Positions 1 through 8,476 of a DNA stretch of 64,000 bases are shown piece by piece. The stretch's first letter is position 1, and every line of letters begins with the position of its first letter. Position numbers and translations under genes: made by a program. The notes below the pieces were generated by a model, which saw only the letters and a list, made by a program, of their open reading frames with translations, was not told the DNA's origin and made no database searches. Origin of the DNA: DATGPD01 sp031423015 (GTDB taxonomy: Bacteria > Planctomycetota > UBA1135 > UBA2386). The DNA is taken from contig JANPER010000081.1 in the NCBI GenBank assembly GCA_031423015.1, forward strand, positions 1-64,000, read 5' to 3'.

Positions 1-409
1 CCCGCGTGCTTGCTCTCCGCTGCGCGGCTCACGCCGCCTCACGGACTTCTGATACCCCGCTTGGGCGTCCCGGTCTCCCGGTGACTCCTGGGGCCTGCTA
101 CCCGGCGCTTCGGCGCTTACCGGGACGGGACTGACTCCCGCGGATCGAGAACAACGGGCGACAGCCTTCCTCGCCTCTTTCGAGTTCAAGTCGTCTGTCG
201 CGTCACGACGCACCATGTGGCCAGTCTAGCACGAATGGCAGAATATGGCAAGGTATGCCATCTGCTCGAAGCCTCTCGTGGGGCACGGCTCACCGTCGAC
301 CGATCCCATCGCCAGCCACGAACAGTCGCTCACCGCGGCGCTGCGTTGGCCGCCAGGTTCTTCACCAGCATCTGCGTGTTCACGTACTCCCCGCCCTTGG
401 TCTGCACGC
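1..409. other. No supported gene; GC-rich hairpins and an operator-like palindrome
   Basis: I see no credible coding region here. A GC-rich hairpin lies near 105-128 (arms CCCGG and CCGGG around GGCGC/CTTCGG-type sequence). Near 235-261 the hexamer ATGGCA occurs twice, 10 bp apart, and the second copy forms a perfect 6-bp inverted repeat with TGCCAT (245-250 and 256-261). That spacing of one helical turn resembles a toxin-antitoxin style operator, but no such gene follows, so it may be a leftover regulatory site. The stretch directly abuts the 3' remnant of a secreted-protein gene. Confidence 0.3.
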
Positions 410-559
410 CCGGCCACGTTCGCGGTACCGATTCCCAACAACGCGCGGCTACGCGGCCTCAACCTGTTCAGCCAGGCGTTCTTCGCCGACGCCCAATTCG
501 GCAGCAGCCGCGTGACGAAGTTCACGTTCAGCAACGCGCTGCGCATCACCATCCAGTGA
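410..559 (+). pseudogene. 3' remnant of a secreted-protein gene (conserved C-terminal domain)
   Basis: Only the last 45 or so codons look like real protein: a stretch around IPNNARLRGLNLFSQ and the ending SNALRITIQ before the stop at 559. The same type of ending (SNALRIVIQ) closes the intact secreted protein at 55774-57945 and its partial duplicate near 54912. The sequence upstream in the same frame is compositionally odd and has no signal peptide, so the gene is 5'-truncated. It is one of several orphan 3' ends in the window. The family assignment rests on similarity to genes within the window; function unknown. Confidence 0.5.
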
Positions 560-579
560 CCCGCGCGGCGCGGCCGCGG

Positions 580-3252
580 CTACGGTAGCGCGCCGCCGTT
601 GATCCACTCGGTCAGTGCCAACACCAGTTCTGGTGTGCCACCGCCACCGCTGTGCATGAAGCAACTGGTCGACAGCATGACCTTGATCAGCTGACTCTCG
701 GCGACATTGCCCGGCACCACGCGCACCTGCATCAGACAGCGGACTGAAGGCACGTTGACCAGGTTGTTCCGCGCCGTCACCGCGCCGCGCATGTCGAAGG
801 GTCGCGTCATGGGTAGCGTCGCGTTGTGACAGTTCGTGCACAGCTCGCCGTTCCTCAAGCCGCCGGGCCCGACGCCCGTGTAGATCTCCGACCAAGTGCG
901 CGGTCGAGCGTTCCCCCGGATGTACGCCGGCTTCTCGCGCAAGCTGGTGCCGCCGGGCCCGGTCACGGTCAGCGACACCGTGTAGAGCCCGGCCCGGCTG
1001 TAGGTGTACGACGGGTTGCGCTCGCTCGAACGGCCGCCGTCACCAAAGTCCCACGACCACGTCGTGGCGTTGTTCGACAGGTCGGTGAAGGTCACCGGCA
1101 GAGGCACCTGCCCCTCCTTGGGCGTGCCATTGAACTCGGCCACCGTGCGCGGCGTGCTGCGATCGATCACGAACTGCAGGACCACGTCAGTGTTGGGCGA
1201 GCGGCCCAAGTTGGTCGCCTGCGTCGTGAACCCGACGAGCAGATCGTTCTGGAAGGTACGCGCCGGCGTGAGGAACCCAGCGATGACGGGCGCCGAACTC
1301 GCGCCGGTGGCGTCGCGGCCGGTGACCGCAACCGAGTGCCGCAGGTAACCGATCGCCGTGCCACCGCTGCTGCGATAGGACTCGAGGTTGAACGAGAACA
1401 CATCGTCGAGGCCGTTGCCGTCGGCGCGCAGCGCGTCCAGATCAGGCGCCGCCGACAAGAAAACCACGCGGCGACCCTCTGGATCGATCTTGGGCGCGCG
1501 GGTCGCCCCCAAGCTGGGACGACCCAGGCGGAGCAGGCTCGGCGTCCCCACGCTGCGGAACAGGTAAGCGCCCGGCGCCACCGCGGCACCCGCGGCGAGG
1601 TCGAGCCGGTCGGCCGTCGACTCGAAGGCCACGAACACTTCGTTGTTGGCGCCATCCAGCCACACGCTCGCCCCGCTCGCATCACCGCCGGTCGCCTCGA
1701 CGCCGGCGCTGTTCAGGCTGGCGCGCGCGATCGTCACCGGCCGCGCATCGGTTCGCGCATAGAACACGTCGCGTCGGCCGTTGGTGTCGCCGCCGACGAG
1801 ATCGGACGCCGCGGACTCGAACGCGAACACGTTGCCGATCGAGGCCGCCGAGGGACCGCGCGACTCGGCGTTGCCACTCCGCGCGGGAAGTCCCATCGCC
1901 GCGCTCACGAGGATCGTGGCGCCAGCGTCGACATCGCGCATGAACACATCGCTCGCCGCGGCACCGTTGCCGTCGACAAAGGGACTGACCAAGTTCGTCG
2001 CCCGCGAGGTGAATGCAATCGTGCGGCCGACGCCACCGACTTCTGGCTCGAAGGAATCCCCGTTGCCGCCTTGGCTGGCGTTGGGGGGAGTTCCGCTCAC
2101 GAGCAGCGTGTTGGCTGGCTCGGCGACCAGGTTGATCGATTGGTCGCGACCGATGCGAACCGCCACGCGCGCGCGGTAGACGTCGCGATGCGTTGCAGCC
2201 ACTCCCGCGACGAGGTCGCGCGCGTCGGAAGCAAACGCCACCAACACCCAGCCCGCAGGCGCGACCTCGGGGTTGGTGGGTTGATACGCCGGGTTGGGTT
2301 CGTACGCCACGCTCGGCGTGGTCGACGCGCCGTTGCCGGCGCCGTCGCCGCTGGCCCTGTGGCTTACGAGCACGACGTCGCGCACCGCCTTGTCAGTGCT
2401 GAAGTCGAAGGCGCTGTCCATCGCCCACGCTTCCACCAGGTCGTCCCATTGACTGAGTTCGATCGGCACCGAGCCACCCGGCGCACGACCTTGGAACGGC
2501 ACTCTGCCGTGCGCCAACGCCCACAGGATCTTGTCGTCGCTCCGTAGGTGGTCCTTCGGGTTTGGCTTGGTCAAGACCAGCTCGTACAGCTCGCGGTCAC
2601 TCTTGCCGCGGAAGTCCTGCGGCTTCGGCGCGCTCTGCGGCGCGTCTGGCGCTTCCCACAGCAGAGTCGGCGGCCGGGTCGAGCCAGCGGTCAGCGAGTC
2701 AGCATCGCGATGACACACCTCGCAGCCTTCGTTGGAACCCTTCTGCAGATTGCCGGGGTGGCCTGCTTCTCGCCAACCACCCGGATAGTGGAAGCTATGG
2801 CAGCGCACGCAGCGATCGTCACGAAACACCGTCGCCAGGCCCTGGGTGAACGCCGCCGGCTGCGGTCTGCCGTTGACGATGCGCTCGACCTGCACGACCG
2901 CGGCGACGAAGACATCGTCGGCGTCGTTGGTGTCGGTCGGCGCCGGGGTGTTGCGATCCAAGCTCGTGCCGTTGCCGTCGGCATCGTTGGCCTTCGCCTT
3001 GGTGGCGAACGCCACGAAGGCGACGCCGAGGTCGCCGGCCAGCGTTGGAATCGCGGCGCCCGCGACCTTCATCCCCGTGATCGGCTGCGACAGGCGCACC
3101 CCGGGATCGAAGCCGAGGCCCGCATTTTCGTAGCGTGGGCTGAGTGAACGCTGTTCACGCCTGACCCCGCTGTTGCCGAGGTCAGAACTGCAGCCGACCC
3201 CCAGGCCGAGCCCGAGAAACAAGACGAGGAGGACACGACTCGTGAATCGCAT
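580..3252 (-). CDS. Secreted lipoprotein with c-type heme motifs, PD40-like repeats and a PKD domain
   Basis: This 890-residue protein starts with a lipoprotein signal (hydrophobic core to residue 20, lipobox Cys21). Two CxxCH heme sites lie close together at residues 148-152 and 177-181, and a third (CTNCH) lies at 805-809. The long middle (about 290-690) has repeated 'VAFASDA/IAFTSRAT...DVFxR' segments like TolB/PD40-type beta-propeller blades. A PKD domain with WSWDFGDG follows at about 705-785. The layout suggests an extracytoplasmic electron-transfer or binding protein anchored to a membrane. Two hemes near the N-terminus and one near the C-terminus, separated by a propeller and PKD, is unusual. 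It is transcribed left, about 200 bp downstream of the kinase gene, so it may be the last gene of that unit. The substrate is not evident. Confidence 0.75.
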   Translation of the reverse strand: MRFTSRVLLVLFLGLGLGVGCSSDLGNSGVRREQRSLSPRYENAGLGFDPGVRLSQPITGMKVAGAAIPTLAGDLGVAFVAFATKAKANDADGNGTSLDRNTPAPTDTNDADDVFVAAVVQVERIVNGRPQPAAFTQGLATVFRDDRCVRCHSFHYPGGWREAGHPGNLQKGSNEGCEVCHRDADSLTAGSTRPPTLLWEAPDAPQSAPKPQDFRGKSDRELYELVLTKPNPKDHLRSDDKILWALAHGRVPFQGRAPGGSVPIELSQWDDLVEAWAMDSAFDFSTDKAVRDVVLVSHRASGDGAGNGASTTPSVAYEPNPAYQPTNPEVAPAGWVLVAFASDARDLVAGVAATHRDVYRARVAVRIGRDQSINLVAEPANTLLVSGTPPNASQGGNGDSFEPEVGGVGRTIAFTSRATNLVSPFVDGNGAAASDVFMRDVDAGATILVSAAMGLPARSGNAESRGPSAASIGNVFAFESAASDLVGGDTNGRRDVFYARTDARPVTIARASLNSAGVEATGGDASGASVWLDGANNEVFVAFESTADRLDLAAGAAVAPGAYLFRSVGTPSLLRLGRPSLGATRAPKIDPEGRRVVFLSAAPDLDALRADGNGLDDVFSFNLESYRSSGGTAIGYLRHSVAVTGRDATGASSAPVIAGFLTPARTFQNDLLVGFTTQATNLGRSPNTDVVLQFVIDRSTPRTVAEFNGTPKEGQVPLPVTFTDLSNNATTWSWDFGDGGRSSERNPSYTYSRAGLYTVSLTVTGPGGTSLREKPAYIRGNARPRTWSEIYTGVGPGGLRNGELCTNCHNATLPMTRPFDMRGAVTARNNLVNVPSVRCLMQVRVVPGNVAESQLIKVMLSTSCFMHSGGGGTPELVLALTEWINGGALP

Positions 3253-3460
3253 AGTGGAAGCCTAGCCGGATAGCGCAGGCTGGAGTCGACCGTTTCACGG
3301 CTCGGTGTCGCCGCGCGGCCTCGGCTCAGCCCGCAGGCGCCAACTCGTGTCAGGGTCGAACCCGAGGTTGCTCCGATCGGAGCGACGCTTCGGCGCGCGC
3401 AACGTCCGATCAAGGGACTCGGGCGCAGTTGATCGCACCTCGTCAACCCAGCCCCTCGCG

Positions 3461-5452
3461 TCAGTTGATCTCGAGTCCGAAGTCGTAGAACAACCCGATG
3501 CCGTCGCGGGCGAACGCCGCGAGCGCCACCTCAGGCCCGGGATCACGCCAGTCGACGACATCCCATCGCGCCTGGTCGCCGAACACCAGGCGGACCAACC
3601 CCGCCGAGACCCGAAGCGAGAAGAACAGCTTGCCGCACGAGCTCCCTGGGCGGCGCCTCAGCTCGCGCGCTGGTGCGGCGGCGTCCCCTGACGCACGTTC
3701 CGTGACGACGGCAACGCAGCCCTTGCCCTCGCCGACCGATGCCAGCTCGAGACTGATGCCCGAGGCGGCGCCCGTGCTGAACCGAAGGCCCGTCACTCCG
3801 GTGGGTGCCTTGTTCAGGTCGTCCGACAGTTCGATCGCCCCCGTAAGTTGCCAACCGCCGGGGGCTTGCCAGGTCTTCGCCATCGCGACTTCGGCAGCAC
3901 GGCCGTCAGCCGACACGATCCCAGGGTCGGACATCTTGAAGCAAACCGCGCGGGCTCCGAGATCCCAGCCGGTGATGGTGGGCGTCTCATCGTCAGGCAT
4001 CAGCGAGACGCTTTTTGTTGACGGCTGAATGCGTACGCGCGCCGACTGCACGACCGGGTCGTTCAAGCCATCGGCAACGCTGAGTTCCACTGCCAGGTCG
4101 GTCCCGGGCACCGCATCAACGAGGAGGAACTGAAGGGTCTGATCATCGAGAACCAACCCGTCAGGCTTGAAACCCTCGACGATGCGCCAGGCGTAGGTGA
4201 GCTTCTGGCTGCCTGTGTCGGTGACCGCGCTGACGAACTCGATCTTCGAGCCGACCGTCGCGTCTTGTTCTTGTGGGGGTCGAATCTCCACCTTGGGCGC
4301 CAAGTTCGGCACCACCGCCGGCGGCGTCTTGGGACGAGTCTTCTCGGCGCCGGCGCCACGCTCGGCAGAACCTGGGTCTTCATTGCCTTGCTCAGGCCCC
4401 ACAGGCGGCGCCGGCAGTGCCGGGCTCGAGCATGCGCGCTCCGTGCCCCACACCGCGATCACCAGCAAGCCGACCAAGACGAGCGCGGCGGTCCGCTGCC
4501 GAGTCCACGCCGGCTTGGCTCGCGCCTCGCCACGGCTCGACTCGATCACCGCGTCAAACTGCGCCAGCAGCGCTGCGTACGTCGCGGGTCGATCGTCGCG
4601 GTCCTTGGCGAGCATCGACCGCACCAGGCGAACGGCGCTCTCGGGCAGCTCGGCCACCACATCGCGCGGGTCAGGCACCTTGCCGAACTGCTTGCTGGCG
4701 ACCACCGCCGCCACCGACTTCTCGGGGAAGGCCGCGCGCCCGGTCAGCGCGTGAAACAGGACGCAACCGAGCGCGTAGATGTCGGCGCGGTGGTCGATCG
4801 TCTGCGTCGCATCGAACTGCTCCGGCGCCATCGTCGAGCATGTGCCGATGACCTCGCCGGGATTCGTCAGGCCATCGGTGCCGGTCTCGCTGCGCGCGAT
4901 CCCGAAGTCCACCAACTTGGGCACGTACGGAAAGTCACCACCCGCCGCGTCGCCCTTGCTGCGCTGCAGCATGATGTTCTCCGGCTTGACGTCACGATGG
5001 ATGACGTCGGATGCGTGCGCCGATTCGAGGGCGCACGCCACATCGCGACACACCCGCAGCGCCACGCTTACCCGGAGCGCGCCGCTCTTGTTGATCATCT
5101 GCCGCAGCGTCGGGCCATCGACGAACTCCATCACGATGTAGCCCTCGCCCGACGCGAGCACTCCAGCCTGGTAGCACCCGACGATGTTCGGATGCGTGAT
5201 GCTGGAGAGGATGCGAGCTTCGCGTTGGAAGCGCGCGCTCATCACGTCAGCCACCTGGGACGTGATCAGCTTGACCGCGACTTGACGCTGCAAGAACTCT
5301 TGCGTGCCGCGGTACACGACGCCCATGCCGCCGCGACCGATCTCGTCTTCCAGCTCGATGCCCACGATCAACGGCAGCCCGCGCACGCGTGTCGACTGCG
5401 TGCGATCTACCTCGTCGCCGCCACCAGGTGGTTGGGGAACCGTCCGGTTCAC
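3461..5452 (-). CDS. Transmembrane Ser/Thr protein kinase
   Basis: A Hanks-type kinase of 663 residues. The glycine loop GRGGMGVV is at 39-46, the ATP lysine is K61, the catalytic loop HRDVKPEN starts at H152, and DFG is at 182-184, so it should be active. A single membrane helix at about 321-337 separates the cytosolic kinase from an outside part of about 320 residues that looks beta-rich and is not a family I recognise. It has a 'DATVGSKIEFVSAV' Ig/PKD-like segment at about 395-480, followed by a laminin G-like stretch. The GTG start at 5452 overlaps the stop of the upstream redoxin gene in a GTGA arrangement, which implies translational coupling. A sensor kinase is the likely role; the ligand is unknown. 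Confidence 0.88.
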   Translation of the reverse strand: MNRTVPQPPGGGDEVDRTQSTRVRGLPLIVGIELEDEIGRGGMGVVYRGTQEFLQRQVAVKLITSQVADVMSARFQREARILSSITHPNIVGCYQAGVLASGEGYIVMEFVDGPTLRQMINKSGALRVSVALRVCRDVACALESAHASDVIHRDVKPENIMLQRSKGDAAGGDFPYVPKLVDFGIARSETGTDGLTNPGEVIGTCSTMAPEQFDATQTIDHRADIYALGCVLFHALTGRAAFPEKSVAAVVASKQFGKVPDPRDVVAELPESAVRLVRSMLAKDRDDRPATYAALLAQFDAVIESSRGEARAKPAWTRQRTAALVLVGLLVIAVWGTERACSSPALPAPPVGPEQGNEDPGSAERGAGAEKTRPKTPPAVVPNLAPKVEIRPPQEQDATVGSKIEFVSAVTDTGSQKLTYAWRIVEGFKPDGLVLDDQTLQFLLVDAVPGTDLAVELSVADGLNDPVVQSARVRIQPSTKSVSLMPDDETPTITGWDLGARAVCFKMSDPGIVSADGRAAEVAMAKTWQAPGGWQLTGAIELSDDLNKAPTGVTGLRFSTGAASGISLELASVGEGKGCVAVVTERASGDAAAPARELRRRPGSSCGKLFFSLRVSAGLVRLVFGDQARWDVVDWRDPGPEVALAAFARDGIGLFYDFGLEIN

Positions 5453-6399
5453 GACCCCGACTTCTTGATGAACTCGATGATCTGCTGCGCCGGCGGCCGG
5501 TCAGCACGGTTCTGGCCGGTGTACGCGTAGCGGATCACGCCCTGCGAGTCGACGTACAGCGTGGTGGGGAACGCCAAGTCACCGCCTTCGATGCCGAGCG
5601 CGGCTACCAGCTGGAGATCGACATCCATGACCACGCGGTAGGGAATCGTGGCGTCGTTCTTCTTCAGCTCGTCGCTCTCCTCGGCATACGCCGCCAAGAA
5701 CGCCTGCTCGTTGCCCTTCTGACCGGGATACACCACCAACACGTCGACGCCCAGCGCGTCGAACTCGGCCTTGCACTGCGCCAGCGCCTTGGTCTGCGCC
5801 ACGCAATACACGCACACCGAGCCCTTGAAGCCGCGCATCACCGTCACGACGAAGCCCTTGCCGCGGCGCATGTCCATCAGGCTCAGCTTGGAGCCATCGA
5901 CCACGCTGACGGTCGCCGCAGGGAAGGGCTTGCCCTCGAGATCCGCACGCCGGCGCGGCTTGCCTTGGCGAGCCGCGGGGATCGCATAGCGGTCCGAACT
6001 GGCCCGCTTCTCGGTCTTGCCCTGCGTGTACTCCTTGATGATCGCCGGCAGCTCCTCGAGCTCGCGCACGGTGAAGCTGGGCTGCGCCGCAGCGACGATG
6101 CGGGGGCTCGCGTCCACCGGCGCGACGAGCGATGGCGGCGGCGAAGCGAGCACCAAGTCGGGCGGCGTCGTCGCAGGCGGGCTCGGTGGCGCGAGGCTAA
6201 TGGGCGTCGACATCTCAGCCAGCCAGATCGCCGCGACCTCGGCGATCGGTTTGTCACCCACCAAGGTGGCAGGGCTCCACTCCGTCGTCGAGCCCGGCGC
6301 CAGCTGCGGCACAGGTTCGCGGCCTTCGTTGAGCATGCCGGCTTCGGTCCACACCCGCATGTCGACGAACTGCTTGCCGGCGATGCGTCCGCACGCCAC
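5449..6399 (-). CDS. Thioredoxin/AhpC-TSA-like redoxin domain (probably the 3' half of a frameshifted gene)
   Basis: The C-terminal 180 residues have a thioredoxin fold of the redoxin/AhpC-TSA type. There is a 'MRRGKGFVVTVMRGF' strand, a CVYC redox motif near residue 190, the Pro-containing loop 'DLAFPTTLYVD', and a C-terminal helix. A Pro/Ser/Ala-rich linker precedes it. The nominal start is not convincing. The first residues (WTEAGMLNEGREPVP) read as a continuation of the MORN-repeat protein encoded upstream in another frame, so one base may be missing near 6380-6400 and the two parts may form one lipoprotein. The stop overlaps the kinase start by four bases. A thiol-disulfide or peroxide-handling role outside the cytosol is inferred from the fold and the putative lipoprotein signal. 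Confidence 0.7.
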   Translation of the reverse strand: MACGRIAGKQFVDMRVWTEAGMLNEGREPVPQLAPGSTTEWSPATLVGDKPIAEVAAIWLAEMSTPISLAPPSPPATTPPDLVLASPPPSLVAPVDASPRIVAAAQPSFTVRELEELPAIIKEYTQGKTEKRASSDRYAIPAARQGKPRRRADLEGKPFPAATVSVVDGSKLSLMDMRRGKGFVVTVMRGFKGSVCVYCVAQTKALAQCKAEFDALGVDVLVVYPGQKGNEQAFLAAYAEESDELKKNDATIPYRVVMDVDLQLVAALGIEGGDLAFPTTLYVDSQGVIRYAYTGQNRADRPPAQQIIEFIKKSGS

Positions 6400-7166
6400 A
6401 GGCGACCATCCTGATCGCCGATCGACCAGGCGCGGCCATCGGCTTGGTCGCGCACCGCGCGGGCGCGCAGGGTGCCGTTGTCGTGGAACGTGACCCAGCC
6501 ACCCACCGGCGCGTCACCGCGCATCAGGCCAAGCCGGCGTCGGTTGCCATTCGGCCAGGTCTCTTGCACCAAGCGAGCGCTCGTCGGCAGCGGCCGATTC
6601 TCCATCGACTCTTCGCCACGCTCGCCCAAGAAGCGCCACGGCCCCACGCGCACGCCCTCGAAATGCAGCCCCTGCGCCTTCGTGCTGCCGTCGGGATACT
6701 GATACGTCCACCAACCCGCGAGCCGTCCGCGCTCGAAGTCGCCTTCCTGCGTCGGCTTGCCGTCACGATCCCAGAACCGCCACAGACCGTGCTCGCGATC
6801 GTCGACGAAGCCACCTTCGGCGCGCTTGGTGCCGTTGTCGTGGTAGAAGCGCCACAGCCCGATGCGCACTCCGGCGTCGTAGGTGCCCTCCCACTCGGTG
6901 TTGCCGTTCTCGTAGTAGAACTTCCACGGCCCCACCTGCAGGTCCTTGTCGTAGGCCCCCTCCGAGCGCAGCCGAGCGCCGCGGTCATAGAACTTCCACG
7001 GACCGGTTTGCAGACGGCCGTCCGCGCTCACCTCGCCCATCCCCTTGGTCGAGCCATCGCTCCAGCGGATCACTTCAGTGAAGGCCATAACCGTCTTCGC
7101 GGCTATCCACTTGCAAGCGGGTAGCAACGCGAGAACGGACGCAAAGAGAATGATCTGCGGTCGCAT
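5883..7166 (-). CDS. MORN/YwqK-like repeat lipoprotein (frame breaks near 6400)
   Basis: The ATG at 7166 opens a lipoprotein signal peptide (hydrophobic stretch, then LLPAC). About eight repeats of the type 'G.W.FY..NG....EG.Y..G...G' follow between residues 35 and 230 (for example VGPWKFYYENGNTEWEG). This is the MORN / antitoxin-YwqK-like pattern. Beyond about residue 255 (near 6400) the frame becomes arginine- and serine-rich and no longer looks like protein, while the plausible sequence continues in the redoxin frame to 5449. I therefore take the true gene as roughly 7166-5449 with a one-base deletion. MORN-type repeats are usually structural or binding; the role here is unknown. Confidence 0.65.
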   Translation of the reverse strand: MRPQIILFASVLALLPACKWIAAKTVMAFTEVIRWSDGSTKGMGEVSADGRLQTGPWKFYDRGARLRSEGAYDKDLQVGPWKFYYENGNTEWEGTYDAGVRIGLWRFYHDNGTKRAEGGFVDDREHGLWRFWDRDGKPTQEGDFERGRLAGWWTYQYPDGSTKAQGLHFEGVRVGPWRFLGERGEESMENRPLPTSARLVQETWPNGNRRRLGLMRGDAPVGGWVTFHDNGTLRARAVRDQADGRAWSIGDQDGRLWRADASPASSSSTCGCGPKPACSTKAANLCRSWRRARRRSGALPPWWVTNRSPRSRRSGWLRCRRPLASRHRARLRRRRPTWCSLRRRHRSSRRWTRAPASSLRRSPASPCASSRSCRRSSRSTRRARPRSGPVRTAMRSPRLAKASRAGVRISRASPSLRRPSAWSMAPS

Positions 7167-7309
7167 GGTTGGTCTTGCGGGATGCGGAAACGCGGTGCCG
7201 GGCAGCGCGCGGCCTTCCAAAGCGCCAGTTGTGGCCCAGCGTAGCAGACGATCTACCGTACGACACGCGCGGTCTGCTCCCCGCGCTGCGACCGACCTCG
7301 TGCCACGCA

Positions 7310-8476
7310 CTACAAGCGCCGCGCAACGCGGAAGCCGATCAGCTTGTCGGTCAGGGTCGCCTTGGCGGAGTTGCGCGCCGCCGAGCGCCAGAACGCCTGC
7401 AGACTCTGGTAGCTACCGCCCCGCACCACCCGCTCGCCGACGGTTCCAGGCCCGGTTGGATCGTCGGTCGGCGCGTCCTTGTAATAGGCCTTGTCGTACA
7501 CGTCCTCGCACCACTCCGCGACGTTGCCGTGCATGTCGAAGAGACCCCAGGCGTTGGCGCGGCGGCCCCCCACCACGACGGTGCCGGCCCCGCCGATGTT
7601 CGCGTCGTCCGCGGTCAGCCGATCGCCAAAGGCAAAGTCGGTGGTCCTGCCGGCGCGACAGGCAAACTCCCACTCGGCCTCGGTCGGCAAACGAAACGCG
7701 TCGCCGCCAGCGTTCAGCCGCTGCAACCAGGTCTTCGCCTGGTTCCACGACACGGACACCACGGGGTGGTCGTCGCCGGCGCCGCGCCCGCTGTCGTCGC
7801 CGGCGACGCGCCGCCACTGCGCGCGCGTGGTCTCCGTGGTCGCCAGATAGAAAGACTTGGTGATGCGGACTCGGTGGGCCGGCCCCTCGTCGGTCCGCAT
7901 CGACTGCGCCCCCATGACGAACTCACCCGGCTCCACCAATACGAACACGATGCCCGAGCGCACGTCGCGCACCAAGCGCGGGTAGCCAGACTGGACGCCG
8001 AGCGTGTCATCCACGACTTCGTACTGCCAACCCGCGATGACCTGCGCTTGGCGGACGATCGGCGCCTGCACGCGCACCTCGGCGGTTCCTTCATTGCCCA
8101 CATCGTCGCGCGCCAGCAAGCGAATCGGCGCGGTGCGCGCGCTGTCCACGATCACGCGATGGGTGAAGGCCAACTCGGTCACCGCCACGCGGTCGCCGTC
8201 GATGGTCAGTTCGGCGCGTTCGCTGAGCTTGCCCCGCAGCTCGACGGTCGCACCGGCGGTCACACTCGGCGGCAAACCCGCGAAGGTCGGCAACGTGCTG
8301 TCGCGCACGAGGGTGACGATCTGGCTGGCTGACGCTCCGTTGCGTCCGATCGCTTCGATCTTCACCTTGTTGTCGCCCTCGACCAGCGGCACGGAGCGCT
8401 GCCACACGCGCTCGAGTTGCTGCGCGGCTTCGTCGCCGATCGAGACACTCTTCGCATCGTTCACCTCCACACTCAC
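7310..8476 (-). CDS. SUMF1/formylglycine-generating-enzyme-like domain protein
   Basis: Residues from about 165 to the end form an FGE-sulfatase (SUMF1/EgtB/PvdO) domain. Seen are FVMGAQS, 'HRVRITKSFYLATTETTRAQW', 'HPVVSVSWNQAKTWLQRLN', 'RLPTEAEWEFACRAG', 'HGNVAEWCEDV', 'RVVRGGSY' and 'IGFRVAR'. The first 160 residues are Ig-like. In proteobacterial and planctomycete kinases this domain is often a C-terminal appendage. The GTG start at 8476 overlaps the stop of the upstream kinase as GTGA. The kinase's Ig-like repeat also continues smoothly into this frame if one base is restored near 8525, so this may be the C-terminal half of a kinase-FGE fusion. True formylglycine activity needs specific cysteines, which I could not confirm, so the domain may act only as a binding module. 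Confidence 0.8.
   Translation of the reverse strand: MSVEVNDAKSVSIGDEAAQQLERVWQRSVPLVEGDNKVKIEAIGRNGASASQIVTLVRDSTLPTFAGLPPSVTAGATVELRGKLSERAELTIDGDRVAVTELAFTHRVIVDSARTAPIRLLARDDVGNEGTAEVRVQAPIVRQAQVIAGWQYEVVDDTLGVQSGYPRLVRDVRSGIVFVLVEPGEFVMGAQSMRTDEGPAHRVRITKSFYLATTETTRAQWRRVAGDDSGRGAGDDHPVVSVSWNQAKTWLQRLNAGGDAFRLPTEAEWEFACRAGRTTDFAFGDRLTADDANIGGAGTVVVGGRRANAWGLFDMHGNVAEWCEDVYDKAYYKDAPTDDPTGPGTVGERVVRGGSYQSLQAFWRSAARNSAKATLTDKLIGFRVARRL

Noticed and set aside
826..2547. Long plus-strand reading frame of 573 codons
   Set aside because: It is the antisense of the heme/PKD lipoprotein, rich in Arg, Ala and Gly, and has no domain signs.
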